DNA of 64,000 nt from Variovorax brevis (GTDB lineage: Bacteria > Pseudomonadota > Gammaproteobacteria > Burkholderiales > Burkholderiaceae_C): assembly GCF_030317105.1 (NCBI RefSeq), contig NZ_JASZYG010000008.1, forward strand, positions 248,001 to 312,000, in the 5' to 3' direction. Position 1 is the first letter of the stretch, and each line of letters begins with the position of its first letter. Made by a program: the position numbers and the translations under genes. Shown here piece by piece: positions 17,310-25,735 of the stretch. Below the pieces are notes generated by a model. It ran no database searches and had not been told where the DNA came from. It saw only the letters and a program-made list of their open reading frames with translations.

Positions 17310-17570
17310 ATGTCCCAACTGAAAGCCTTCTTCCTCGGCGCGCTGTGCGTCGCATCGCTGAGCGCCTGCGCGGCTTCGTTCGCCCTCTCGCATCCCAACT
17401 TCCAGAGCGCGGAAGAGGCGATGCAAGCGGCCATCAACCACATCCACTCGGCGCAGAACGTGAACGGCCCGACCTTCGGCGGCCACGCCGGCCGCGCCGT
17501 GGAACTCATCCAGCAAGCGCAGTCCGAAGTGGCGATCGCCGACGAGTACCACCAGGGCCGCCGCTGGTAA
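17310..17570 (+). CDS. small lipoprotein
   Basis: An 86-residue protein with a lipoprotein signal: MSQLKAFFLGALCVASLSAC, with the lipobox Cys at residue 20. The mature part is one or two amphipathic helices (FQSAEEAMQAAINHIHSAQN and HAGRAVELIQQAQSEVAIAD), resembling small four-helix or DUF4398-like lipoproteins. Function is unknown. It is 12 bases upstream of the FUSC-family membrane protein. Confidence 0.7.
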   Translation: MSQLKAFFLGALCVASLSACAASFALSHPNFQSAEEAMQAAINHIHSAQNVNGPTFGGHAGRAVELIQQAQSEVAIADEYHQGRRW

Positions 17571-17582
17571 GCCGGTGGCGAT

Positions 17583-18644
17583 GTGGTGACACGCGTGCGG
17601 ATGGCATCGGCCCTCCATTGGCTGGACCGCGTCGACCCCGGCGCGCATCGGCGCGTCAAGGGCCTGCGGTTGGTCACGGCCTATGGCATTGCCGCGCTGA
17701 TGGGTGCGTCGCTCGCGGCGACCGCTGCTTCGCCGCAGACCGCGCCACTGGCCGTGCTGGCCGGTGGCTTTGCGTTGTGGGCCAGCGTGTGCGAAGGCCG
17801 CACGACGCGCTTCGAATCGGCGCGCGACCTCGGCTTGATGTCGGCGAGTGCCGTGCTGGGCGCCGCGTTCACGGCGGCGCTCACGCCATGGCTCGCGCAC
17901 AGCGGCCAGGTGGTGCCTGAATCCACGCTGGTGCTCGGCGCCTTTGCCGTCGGCTTCTCCAAGCGCTGGGGCATCCTGGGCAGCGGCATGGGTTCGCAGT
18001 TCTTCATCGGGCAATTGTTGGCCTACGGACTGCAGCTGACGGGCGCGGACTTCGCGACGATCGCCATCGCCGGCCTGATCGCCGCCGTCGCCTCCATCGT
18101 GCCGCGCATGCTCAGCGGGCCTGCCGAACTGCCCACACCCACGACGCCAACGCCCGCCGTCGCGACCTACCGGTGGCTCGACGCCGAAACCGTGATGGGC
18201 CTGCAGGCGGCGCTCGCGGCGCTGGTCATCGTGGGATTGAATGGCTTCATCGGGCTCATCGAATCGGTGTGGGCCATGGCGGCCTGCACCTTCGTCATCA
18301 CCAGCACCGCCGCGGGCACGGTGGCGCGCATCCGCCAGCGCGTGATCGGCACCGCCATCGGGCTTCCGCTCGGCCTGGCCTGCCTGCCGCTGGCCGAGCA
18401 CGTCGCCGTGGTCGTGTGGACGGCCGCGGCGATCGCGATGATCATCTACGCGGTGGCGCTTCCCGAGCACTACGACGTGGCATGCGGCGCCTACACCTTC
18501 ACGCTGGTCGTCACGCTTGCCGCGAGTGGCGAGCATTCATTGCTGCTGCTGTCGGCCAGGCTGTGGGAGACGCTGCTCGGCGGCGCACTCGGCCTGGTGG
18601 CCGCGAGCTTTTTCTTTCCGCTGCGCGAACTGCCTGCGTCGTGA
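17583..18644 (+). CDS. FUSC family membrane protein
   Basis: A 353-residue protein with two blocks of hydrophobic helices (about residues 28-135 and 195-345) separated by a hydrophilic linker near 160-185. This is the layout of the FUSC/aromatic acid exporter group; the second block carries the family-like RIRQRVIGTAIGLPLGL. The first candidate start is GTG at 17583; an ATG six codons in is an alternative. Family members such as AaeB export aromatic acids, but this single short copy lacks the periplasmic adaptor gene. The stop overlaps a GTG that could start the next gene. Confidence 0.75.
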   Translation: MVTRVRMASALHWLDRVDPGAHRRVKGLRLVTAYGIAALMGASLAATAASPQTAPLAVLAGGFALWASVCEGRTTRFESARDLGLMSASAVLGAAFTAALTPWLAHSGQVVPESTLVLGAFAVGFSKRWGILGSGMGSQFFIGQLLAYGLQLTGADFATIAIAGLIAAVASIVPRMLSGPAELPTPTTPTPAVATYRWLDAETVMGLQAALAALVIVGLNGFIGLIESVWAMAACTFVITSTAAGTVARIRQRVIGTAIGLPLGLACLPLAEHVAVVVWTAAAIAMIIYAVALPEHYDVACGAYTFTLVVTLAASGEHSLLLLSARLWETLLGGALGLVAASFFFPLRELPAS

Positions 18645-18667
18645 GCCACTTCAACCGACTACTTTCC

Positions 18668-19126
18668 ATGTCCTACTTCATCATCGTGACTGTCCTCATG
18701 TTCCTGGCGCCCGCGGCGTGCATTGCATTCGCGGTGTTGGCGCATCACGCAGCGCTCGACTGGGCGCTCGCGCTCCATTGGTTCGCGTTCTGGATCGTCG
18801 GTGCGCGGTTGGGCAGCGCCGGGTTACGGCAGATGCTCAAGCCTGCGTACACGGCGCGAGACATCCTCGGCCTGGAAAGCGATGAGTCCTTGATCCTCGT
18901 GCGCGAACTTGGCTTCGCCAACACGGCCTTCGGGACCATCGGCATCCTGAGCCTGTGGTGGCCTGCGTGGGCCGCGCCTGTTGCGATCGCGGGGGCCGTG
19001 TTTCTCGGGCTCGCAGGCGTCAATCACATGGCGCAGCCGCACCGCAATGCGCGCGAGAACTTCGCGATGCTCACCGACCTTGTCGGTGCCTTGATCCTCG
19101 CGGCTTGCGTGTGGGGCGCGGCGTAG
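18668..19126 (+). CDS. small integral membrane protein (DUF6790-like)
   Basis: A 152-residue protein with four hydrophobic segments: about residues 3-25, 30-48, 90-115 and 130-150. Between the second and third lies a polar loop containing MLKPAYTARDILGLESDESL. Start choice: the ATG at 18668; a GTG at 18641 overlapping the FUSC stop would add nine residues and is a real alternative. It resembles small uncharacterised membrane proteins of the DUF6790 type. No reaction can be assigned. Confidence 0.65.
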   Translation: MSYFIIVTVLMFLAPAACIAFAVLAHHAALDWALALHWFAFWIVGARLGSAGLRQMLKPAYTARDILGLESDESLILVRELGFANTAFGTIGILSLWWPAWAAPVAIAGAVFLGLAGVNHMAQPHRNARENFAMLTDLVGALILAACVWGAA

Positions 19127-19150
19127 TCAACAGTTGCAAGGAGAACGACA

Positions 19151-19654
19151 ATGACCATTCGCTTGCTCAAAACAGTCATGGTGCTGGCCGTGGGCCTGTG
19201 GGCCCTGCTCATCGCTGCCGACAACATCTTCGACTACGACTCCAATTGGCACTTCGTGCAGCACGTGCTCTCCATGGACACGGTGTTTCCTGACAACGCG
19301 CTGAAGTGGCGCGCCATCACCAGCCCGATGATTCAGTCGATCGGCTACTGGGCCATCATCGCGACCGAGTTCGTGATGAGCGCTCTGTGCCTGGCCGGCG
19401 CATGGGCCCTGTGGCGCGGGCGCCGCGACCGCCTTGTCTTCATCGCCGCCAAGCCGCTCGCAGCCTGCGGGCTCGTGCTGGTGTTCCTGCTCTACTTCGT
19501 CGGCTTCGTGGTCGTCGGTGGCGAGTGGTTCTGCATGTGGCAATCGCAGATATGGAACGGCCAAGCCAAGGCCGTGATGTTCCTCACCTGCGCGATGCTG
19601 GTGCTGATCGTGCTGCTGATGCGCGAAGAAGGCGACAACCCCATCAAGACATGA
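19151..19654 (+). CDS. DUF2165 family small integral membrane protein
   Basis: A 167-residue protein with four transmembrane segments. The family features are ADNIFDYDSNWHFVQHVLSM after helix 1 and GGEWFCMWQSQIWNGQ before helix 4. Function is unknown. A clear AAGGAGA ribosome site precedes the ATG. The stop overlaps the beta-lactamase start (ATGA), so the two are translationally coupled. Confidence 0.82.
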   Translation: MTIRLLKTVMVLAVGLWALLIAADNIFDYDSNWHFVQHVLSMDTVFPDNALKWRAITSPMIQSIGYWAIIATEFVMSALCLAGAWALWRGRRDRLVFIAAKPLAACGLVLVFLLYFVGFVVVGGEWFCMWQSQIWNGQAKAVMFLTCAMLVLIVLLMREEGDNPIKT

Positions 19655-20454
19655 ATCGACGACAACTGATCCTTTCGGCCGCGCCCCTCTTCGTGGCCGG
19701 CAAGGCGCTGGCCGCCAGCGACATCCAGGAACGCTCGGACTGGTCCGCCGTCTTCACGGCATCCGATGCGCAAGGCACCATCGCCGTGGTGGACGGCCGC
19801 CGCGGGCGCGAGGCCACGCGGGTCTTCGACCGCCAGCGCGCAGCCCGGCGCTACACGCCCGCCTCCACCTTCAAGGTGCCCCACAGCCTGTTCGCGCTCG
19901 ACGCCGGCCTGTTGCGCGACGAGTTCCAGGTGATCCCGTGGGACGGCGTCCAGCGCTCCGTCCCCGCATGGAATGCGGACCAGGACCTGCGCAGCGCCAT
20001 GCGCAATTCCACCGTCTGGGTGTTCGAGCGCTTCGCCAGGGAACTGGGAACCAAACGCGAGACGGAGTACCTTCAACGAATCGGCTATGGCAATGAACTG
20101 GCGACCGGCGCGCAGCCCTTCTGGGTCGAAGGCGATCTGGCGATCTCGGCGCTGGAGCAAGTGGCTTTCCTGCAAGCGCTCTATCGCAACCAGTTGCCGT
20201 TCCGGGTCCAACACCAGCGACTCGTGAAGGACGTGATGGTCAACGAGGCCGGCCCCGACTGGATCCTGCGCGCGAAAAGCGGCTGGAGCGGAAAGGTCGG
20301 CTGGTGGGTCGGTTGGGTCGAATGGCCGAGCGGCCCGGTGTTCTTCGCGCTGATCATCGACACGCCCAAGCGCATGTCCGACCTGCCCAAGCGAATGGAC
20401 ATCACGCGGCGGATCCTTCGATCGCTCGATGCCTTGCCGCAAGCCGCGTCTTGA
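19651..20454 (+). CDS. class D (OXA-type) beta-lactamase
   Basis: A 267-residue exported protein with a signal peptide ending near residue 21 (GKALAA). The serine beta-lactamase class D motifs appear in order: STFK (active Ser and carbamylated Lys) near residue 72, STV in RNSTVWVFERF, YGN in RIGYGNELATG, the Trp region PFWVEGDLAIS, and KSG in RAKSGWSGKVGWWVGW. The length is normal for OXA enzymes. It hydrolyses beta-lactams in the periplasm. It sits among small membrane protein genes, with no resistance island or mobile element near, so it looks like a resident chromosomal gene. Spectrum cannot be predicted from the sequence. Confidence 0.88.
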   Translation: MNRRQLILSAAPLFVAGKALAASDIQERSDWSAVFTASDAQGTIAVVDGRRGREATRVFDRQRAARRYTPASTFKVPHSLFALDAGLLRDEFQVIPWDGVQRSVPAWNADQDLRSAMRNSTVWVFERFARELGTKRETEYLQRIGYGNELATGAQPFWVEGDLAISALEQVAFLQALYRNQLPFRVQHQRLVKDVMVNEAGPDWILRAKSGWSGKVGWWVGWVEWPSGPVFFALIIDTPKRMSDLPKRMDITRRILRSLDALPQAAS

Positions 20455-20472
20455 CGCCGCGTGTCACGCGCG

Positions 20473-21165
20473 TCACTTTCCGGCAGGCTGGAGGTCTGTC
20501 GCCGGGTGCGTCGCCAGGAAGTTCTGCTCGCAGTAGTCGCCGCCACGTTGGAGCATGGAGCGGTTCAGCGCGTTGGCCAGGCGGGCGTCGCGGTCGAGGT
20601 AGGCATCGGCGACGCGCAGGCGGTCGGCGGCGAGCGATTTCACCTGCGCCTCGCTCATCTTGCCGATGCGGCGGAACCAGCTGATCTTCCATTTCAGCGA
20701 GTCGAGCACCTCGATCACCAGCGCGTTGCCGCACAGCCGCGCTTCTTCGGCAAGGTAGGCCTCGATGAGCACCATGTACTCCTCGCTGCCCTGGTCCGAC
20801 CGGTCGGCGGCCAGCGCAGCGGCGTGGGCGCGCAAGGCCCTGAGCGCTTCATCCGGCGCGTTGGCGACGATCGCGTCCGAGATGTAGGCGTGCAGCGCTG
20901 CGCGCAACGCATAGAGGTCGCGGATCGCCTGCGCGGAGACCGGCGTGACCTGCGGCCGTCGCCGGGCGGTGAGCGTGACCAGGCCGTACTGGTTGAGGAT
21001 CAGCAAGGCCTCGCGCACGGGCGTGCGGCTGGTGCCGAAGCGGTTGGCGATGTCCACCGAATTGACGATGCTGCCCGGCGGCAGTTCGCCGCGGATGATG
21101 CTGCCCCGCACCGATTCGACGATGGTGTCGACGGTGATGTCCTCGGTCGCCTGGGGCTGATTCAT
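20473..21165 (-). CDS. GntR family transcriptional regulator, FCD domain
   Basis: A 230-residue regulator. The N-terminal winged helix (residues 10-75) has IIRGELPPGSIVNSVDIANR followed by TSRTPVREALLIL; the C-terminal all-helical FCD domain (85-215) has the metal-binding pattern with Asp and His-type residues partly replaced. FCD proteins respond to small carboxylates. Two TGTCGACA-centred palindromes lie upstream (21188 and 21248), suggesting autoregulation and control of the divergent AraC gene. Confidence 0.88.
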   Translation of the reverse strand: MNQPQATEDITVDTIVESVRGSIIRGELPPGSIVNSVDIANRFGTSRTPVREALLILNQYGLVTLTARRRPQVTPVSAQAIRDLYALRAALHAYISDAIVANAPDEALRALRAHAAALAADRSDQGSEEYMVLIEAYLAEEARLCGNALVIEVLDSLKWKISWFRRIGKMSEAQVKSLAADRLRVADAYLDRDARLANALNRSMLQRGGDYCEQNFLATHPATDLQPAGK

Positions 21166-21187
21166 GTGAATTAGTTTCGATATTCAA

Positions 21188-21195
21188 TGTCGACA
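21188..21195. promoter_or_regulatory. candidate GntR operator, proximal
   Basis: The palindrome TGTCGACA lies 23 bases before the GntR start. It shares its core with the site at 21250-21257, 62 bp away centre to centre, close to six helical turns. Confidence 0.5.
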
Positions 21196-21247
21196 GTGTA
21201 GCGAGGAGATTGTAAAAATAGTGGACAAACGGGCGTTCCGTCCATAA

Positions 21248-21259
21248 AGTGTCGACACT
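21248..21259. promoter_or_regulatory. candidate GntR operator, distal
   Basis: AGTGTCGACACT is a perfect 12-bp palindrome between the divergent GntR and AraC genes. Its core equals the proximal site. Family FCD operators often have a TNGTNNNACNA form, which fits. Confidence 0.55.
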
Positions 21260-21343
21260 CTCAGCGCGAAAGCCTTCCACTCAACGCCCGCCCCACGCAC
21301 CCAGACGCGTGACATGCAGGCCTGAAACCCCCGGAGCCTTGGC

Positions 21344-22405
21344 ATGACACTCTTGTGCGATGACGACCTGTTGCTTCCCGCAGAAAGCTTCGAGACCGCG
21401 GAAGGTGCACCGAAGGAACGGCTGGAGCGCTGGCGCGAATGCGTGGGCCCGGCGCTGGACGTCAGCCTGCCCTCGGATCACATGCCGCAGGATTGGGCTT
21501 CCCGCACGACGGGCTGGAACCTCGGCGGCGTGATGGTCGTGCGTGGCCACTACAGCGCGCAGACCCTCACCCGCACGCCCGCGAGCATCGCGCGCGACAA
21601 GCTCGACCACTACGTGCTGCACCTGAACCAGGCGCCCCACACCATGCATCTCGACGCCAACGGCCGCCGCACGAGCGTCGGGCCACGGCAGTTGCTGGTG
21701 AGCGATTTCGCGCAGCCGCGTTCGGTGTACTGCGAGGGTGACGTGCTGACGGTGTTCATCCCGCGCGCGTCGCTCGATGCGCTGATGCCGCGCCAGCTCG
21801 ACCTGCATGGCGTGGTGCCGATGGGCGCCTGCAGCACCATCCTGGCCAGCCACTTGCAATCGCTTTCCACGCTGCTGCCGCGCATCACGCGCAAGGAGGC
21901 GCCGGACGCCATGGTCGCCACGCTGCAACTATTGGCAGCCAGCCTCGCGCCATCGATCGACATGCTCGGCCTTGCACGGCCCGCCATGGAAAGCACCTTG
22001 CTGCGCCAGATCCGCAAGTACATGGAAGAGCACCTGACGGAAGAAGACCTGGGCACCGACAGCATCTGCGCCCATTTCCATATCTCGCGCTCCACGCTCT
22101 ACCGGCTCTTCGAAGCCGATGGCGGCGTGCTCAACTACCTGCAGGACCGCCGGCTCTTGCGCATCCATGGCCTGCTGGCATCGCCGACGCAGCGGAGCTA
22201 CCTGGGTCGCATCGCGGCGGACAACGGCTTCAAGAGCGCGACGCACTTCAGCCGCGCGTTCCGCGCGAAGTTCGGCTACAGCCCGCGCGAGACGCGCACC
22301 GGGCAGGCCTGCGTCACAGGCTCGGGTGCGCGTGGCGCGCAAGGTGTGGCGGCGCTGGATTCCACGTTCGGACGGTGGCTGACTTCTGCGCCTGCCGTCG
22401 CGTGA
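21344..22405 (+). CDS. AraC family transcriptional regulator
   Basis: A 353-residue regulator with an N-terminal AraC-binding-like sensing domain (about residues 30-210). The C-terminal double HTH (about 225-325) shows DSICAHFHISRSTLYRLFEA and the second helix pair GFKSATHFSRAFRAKFGYSP. The ligand is unknown. It is divergent from the GntR gene with two palindromes between. A fragment of a related sensing domain survives at 15051-15248. Confidence 0.88.
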   Translation: MTLLCDDDLLLPAESFETAEGAPKERLERWRECVGPALDVSLPSDHMPQDWASRTTGWNLGGVMVVRGHYSAQTLTRTPASIARDKLDHYVLHLNQAPHTMHLDANGRRTSVGPRQLLVSDFAQPRSVYCEGDVLTVFIPRASLDALMPRQLDLHGVVPMGACSTILASHLQSLSTLLPRITRKEAPDAMVATLQLLAASLAPSIDMLGLARPAMESTLLRQIRKYMEEHLTEEDLGTDSICAHFHISRSTLYRLFEADGGVLNYLQDRRLLRIHGLLASPTQRSYLGRIAADNGFKSATHFSRAFRAKFGYSPRETRTGQACVTGSGARGAQGVAALDSTFGRWLTSAPAVA

Positions 22406-22419
22406 GTAGCGTGCGCTAC
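22406..22419. other. short perfect inverted repeat between convergent genes
   Basis: GTAGCG-TG-CGCTAC sits directly after the AraC stop, in the 72-base gap to the convergent AEC gene. It could fold into a small hairpin. No T-run follows on either strand, so terminator function is only possible. Confidence 0.25.
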
Positions 22420-22477
22420 AGATCGCGCGCAGAGGCCTTCAGCCAAAGCATCCGGACCTCCATGAACAACGCCTGCG

Positions 22478-23431
22478 TCACGCCGCCCACCCCAGCACCG
22501 GCCCCAGCAACCACAAGATCACGCTGATCGTCACGAACGACAGCACCGTCGCCAGCAGCAGCGCTGCAGCGCACATGTCCTCGAACCCATACCGCTGCGC
22601 CAGGATGGGGTAGATGCTCAGCATCGGCACGGCCGCAAAGACCACCGCCGCCGCACGCAGGGTGTCGTCCTGTGGCGGCAGCAGCCACATCATCAGACCC
22701 ACCGCCAAGGGGTGCAGGATCAGCTTGCCCAGCGCAATGGCCGTCACGTCGCGCCGCATGCCCTTGGTCTTCAAGCCCACCAGCGTGCCGCCGATGACGA
22801 ACAGCGATACCGCCGCTGACGACATGGCCAGCATGTTGATGGTGCGCGCCAGCACCCCGGTGATGGGGATGCCGATCAACGAGACCGCGAAGCCGCCGAC
22901 GATCGCCAGGATCACCGGGTTGCGCCCCAGCTGGATCATCGACTGCACGATGATGCGATGCCATTTGCCGCCGCCCGCGCGGCCGCTGTCGGCCATCACG
23001 AGCGTGAGTGGAATCATGAGCAGGTTTTCCACCAGCATGCACATCGCCAGGCCCACCGCCGCGGACGCGGGGCCGGCCACCAGGATGGCGATCGGGTAGC
23101 CGATGAAGCCGCTGTTCGAACTCGCGCAGCCCAGCCCGCACAGCGCGCTCAGGGTGAAGCTCTTGCCCTGCCAGCGCCAGCCCCAACCGAAGGCGGCCAG
23201 CATCACGGTGAGCGAGCCGATGGCGTAGCCCAGCACGTAGCGCCCGTTCATGACCTCGCTCACCGGCCGTTGCGACAGGGCCGTGAACACCAGCGCCGGG
23301 AGTGCGAACCGGACGACGTAGGTGCCCAGCACGCGCATGTCCAGCTTGGTGAAGACGCCGAATCGTCCCGCGAGGAAACCCAGCGCGATCACGAGGTAGA
23401 TGGGTCCGGTGATGGCGAGGGTTTGCAGCAT
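22478..23431 (-). CDS. AEC family transporter (auxin efflux carrier/malonate carrier type)
   Basis: A 317-residue membrane protein with about ten hydrophobic segments in two five-helix halves, as in the auxin efflux carrier superfamily. It starts MLQTLAITGPIYLVIALGFL and has the family-like GCASSNSGFIGYPIA (helix 4 region) and GGTLVGLKTKGMRRDV between the halves. Bacterial members such as MdcF move malonate and related carboxylates. The substrate is not evident here because the neighbours are an acetyltransferase and an AraC regulator. Confidence 0.85.
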   Translation of the reverse strand: MLQTLAITGPIYLVIALGFLAGRFGVFTKLDMRVLGTYVVRFALPALVFTALSQRPVSEVMNGRYVLGYAIGSLTVMLAAFGWGWRWQGKSFTLSALCGLGCASSNSGFIGYPIAILVAGPASAAVGLAMCMLVENLLMIPLTLVMADSGRAGGGKWHRIIVQSMIQLGRNPVILAIVGGFAVSLIGIPITGVLARTINMLAMSSAAVSLFVIGGTLVGLKTKGMRRDVTAIALGKLILHPLAVGLMMWLLPPQDDTLRAAAVVFAAVPMLSIYPILAQRYGFEDMCAAALLLATVLSFVTISVILWLLGPVLGWAA

Positions 23432-23480
23432 GGGGCGCGCGGGTTCAGCTGTGGACGAAAAACCGTTGCTTCATGACAAG

Positions 23481-23933
23481 TCAAAGCCTCTTGCGGTAGA
23501 AAACGCGCTCGTAGCCGCCTTGGGCCCGGCGGTCGTACTCGACGTAGCCAATGCGCGGATACAGCAACTGGTTCTCCGTCATCCTGGCGTTCGTGCAAAG
23601 GTAAATCGATTTGAAGCCTCGCCGGCGAGCCTCGTTTTCGGCAAACACCAGCAATGCGCGGCCCACCCCGGTGCCCTGAATCGCCGGCGACACTGCAACG
23701 GTGTCGATGTAGAAGCCGTCCGTGGTCTCGTACTGAACCAGAACACCCACCACGCGTGCATCCAGTTCGGCGACCCAGACTTCGCCTTCGGCGGTGAGGG
23801 CCGCGTAGTCGGAAAGCATGGGCGCTGGCGGCTTGCCGATGCGCTCCACATAGGGCTCGAAAGCAGCATTGACGCAGGCTGCCGCCGCGACAGCATCACC
23901 GTCGCGCGCCGCACGGACCGTGACGGCGCTCAT
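23481..23933 (-). CDS. GNAT family N-acetyltransferase
   Basis: A 150-residue GNAT domain. The acetyl-CoA loop is AIQGTGVGRALLVFAE (a Gln-x-x-Gly-x-Gly/Ala type motif), preceded by the beta strand GFYIDTVAVSP and followed by YLCTNARMTENQLLYPRIGYV. The acceptor is unknown. The start overlaps the stop of the DUF1272 gene (ATGA), so the two are coupled. Confidence 0.85.
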   Translation of the reverse strand: MSAVTVRAARDGDAVAAAACVNAAFEPYVERIGKPPAPMLSDYAALTAEGEVWVAELDARVVGVLVQYETTDGFYIDTVAVSPAIQGTGVGRALLVFAENEARRRGFKSIYLCTNARMTENQLLYPRIGYVEYDRRAQGGYERVFYRKRL

Positions 23934-24178
23934 GGCCCGGCCGTGCAGCCCCCGGGCTTGAACACCCGCGTGCTCGAGGCCGGGAATTTCGCGAGCTTGT
24001 CGGCCGGCCGTCGCGGTCGGGGGATCAGTTCACCGCCGCAGTTGGGACAACGTCCGCCAAGGCGCTGCTGCGCGCAGTCACTGCAGAACGTGCATTCGAA
24101 GGAGCAAATACGGGCATCGGCCGAATCGGCCGGCAAGTCGCGGTCGCAGCACTCGCATCCGGGACGCATCTGGAGCAT
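23930..24178 (-). CDS. DUF1272 family Cys-rich small protein
   Basis: An 82-residue protein with eight Cys in a zinc-ribbon-like array: CECC near residue 9, then CSFECTFCSDC and CPNCGGELIPRPRRP. This matches DUF1272 in both spacing and length. The start is the Met of MLQMRPGCECC. Role is unknown; metal binding is likely from the Cys pattern. It is translated in coupling with the GNAT enzyme downstream. Confidence 0.82.
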   Translation of the reverse strand: MLQMRPGCECCDRDLPADSADARICSFECTFCSDCAQQRLGGRCPNCGGELIPRPRRPADKLAKFPASSTRVFKPGGCTAGP

Positions 24179-24287
24179 GGCGCAGGCCTTCCGTGAAAGC
24201 AGGTGCGCCAAGCTTAAACGACGGCGTGGTCGCCGGTTCGGGTTCTTCCTTTTCTTCCGCGACGCGCGCATTTGCCAAATGGAATGC

Positions 24288-25544
24288 TCAGCCCACCGGC
24301 TGCAAGCGGCCTTGCTCCGCGCGCGCGCCACGCGGAAACGCAAACGCAATGGCCACCGCGCCCAGGCCCACGGCCAGCGAGCCGATGTACATCCACGCAT
24401 AGCTGCCGGAGCGGTCGTAAAGCCAGCCGCCCAGCACGGGGCCCAGCGCCATGCCCAGGCTGGACACCATCGTCGCGGCGCCGAGCACCGTGCCCAGGAT
24501 GCGCGCGCCGAAGTAGTCGCGGGCCAGCACCGCATAGAGCGGCATCACGCCGCCATAGGCCATGCCGAAGACGATGGCCACGGCATAGAAGCCGTTCAAT
24601 TGATTCACCAGCAGGTAGCTCGCTGCCGCAAAGGCCTGGATCAGCAAGCCGGCGATGAGCACCCGCTTGGCGCCCAGCCGATCCGCCAGCACGCCGAACA
24701 GCAGGCGCCCGCCCAGTCCCGCCGCGCCTTCCATGCTGTAGATGGTGACGGCAGCGAAGGTCGGCAAGCCGCAGCCGATCGCATACGACACCGTGTGGAA
24801 GATCGGTCCGGAATGCGCGGCGCAGCAGGCGAAGAAGGTGGCGCTGAGCACCAGGAACGCGCGTGAGCGCAGCGCCTCCCCGACCCGCATCGGTGGCCCT
24901 GCTGCAGGCGCCGGCGCAACCGTCGTCGCGTCTCCGGCGGCCGTGCCCGGCGCGGCGCGGATGAACCACACCGCCGGCAGCAGCAGCGCCCACGCGCCGA
25001 TGCCGATGATCAACTGCGCCGTGCGCCAGTCGTAGTGCGTGACCAGCCAGGCCGCGAATGGAGAGATGGACATGGGCGCCACGCCCATGCCGGCCGACAC
25101 CAGTGAAACGGCCAGGCTGCGATGCCGGTCGAACCAAGACGCGGTGGTCGCGATCACCGGCGCAAAGAAGCTGCCCGCGGCAACGCCCGTCATCACGCCG
25201 AAGCAAAGCTGAAACTCGATCAGGCTCGATGAACGGCTGGCCAGCACGGCCGACAACCCCAGCAACACCGTGCCCGCCAGAACGACGACGCGCGGGCCGT
25301 AGCGGTCGCTCAACGCGCCCCAGCCGAAGCCGGCCACGCCCATGCTCAAGAAGGCCAGCGTCATCGCGGCGGAGATGCCCGCGCGCGACCAGCCTGTCGC
25401 TGCACCCATGGGCGCCAGGAAGACGGCCAGCGAGAACACGACACCAATGGCCACGCAGGTCATCAGCGCACCTGCGGCCACGATGGACCAGTTGGAATCG
25501 GGCGCGTCATGCGCACCCGGGCGGAGAGCGGCTTGGCTGGTCAT
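24288..25544 (-). CDS. MFS transporter, oxalate/formate or monocarboxylate type
   Basis: A 418-residue permease with 12 predicted helices. Loop 2-3 carries GALSDRYGPRVVVLAG and loop 8-9 carries FGVLADRLGAKRVLIAG, the paired MFS motif A. The overall pattern (TGWSRAGISAAMTLAFLSMG early on) is that of the OFA/monocarboxylate porter-like group. Substrate is unknown. It follows the MmgE/PrpD and solute-binding genes on the same strand after a 191-base gap, with its own candidate operator at 25571-25592. Confidence 0.85.
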   Translation of the reverse strand: MTSQAALRPGAHDAPDSNWSIVAAGALMTCVAIGVVFSLAVFLAPMGAATGWSRAGISAAMTLAFLSMGVAGFGWGALSDRYGPRVVVLAGTVLLGLSAVLASRSSSLIEFQLCFGVMTGVAAGSFFAPVIATTASWFDRHRSLAVSLVSAGMGVAPMSISPFAAWLVTHYDWRTAQLIIGIGAWALLLPAVWFIRAAPGTAAGDATTVAPAPAAGPPMRVGEALRSRAFLVLSATFFACCAAHSGPIFHTVSYAIGCGLPTFAAVTIYSMEGAAGLGGRLLFGVLADRLGAKRVLIAGLLIQAFAAASYLLVNQLNGFYAVAIVFGMAYGGVMPLYAVLARDYFGARILGTVLGAATMVSSLGMALGPVLGGWLYDRSGSYAWMYIGSLAVGLGAVAIAFAFPRGARAEQGRLQPVG

Positions 25545-25570
25545 CGGTCCTGCTCCAAGGGGGTTGAAAA

Positions 25571-25592
25571 TAGTGAACTGAATGGTTGACTA
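25571..25592. promoter_or_regulatory. candidate operator upstream of MFS gene
   Basis: TAGTGAAC-TGAATG-GTTGACTA is an inverted repeat with 7 of 8 paired positions, 27 bases before the MFS start. It is AT-rich relative to its surroundings. No regulator gene is adjacent, so the binding protein is unknown. The rest of 25593-25735 shows nothing recognisable. Confidence 0.4.
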
Positions 25593-25735
25593 TAGCGACC
25601 TTGGCCTTGACCCGAACGTCGGCGCGGGTATCCGTTCGTCGTGTGACGCCAGAACGATGGAGGCGGGCACACGCATGCGCGCCACGCGCCTTCGCGAACC
25701 ATGAGGAGACGACTGCGTGCTGCGCCCGCTCCCGC

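Noticed and set aside
16191-17570. A 459-residue plus-strand frame ending in the small lipoprotein
   Set aside because: Only the last 86 codons from 17310 resemble a protein; the start of the frame is antisense to two secreted-protein genes.
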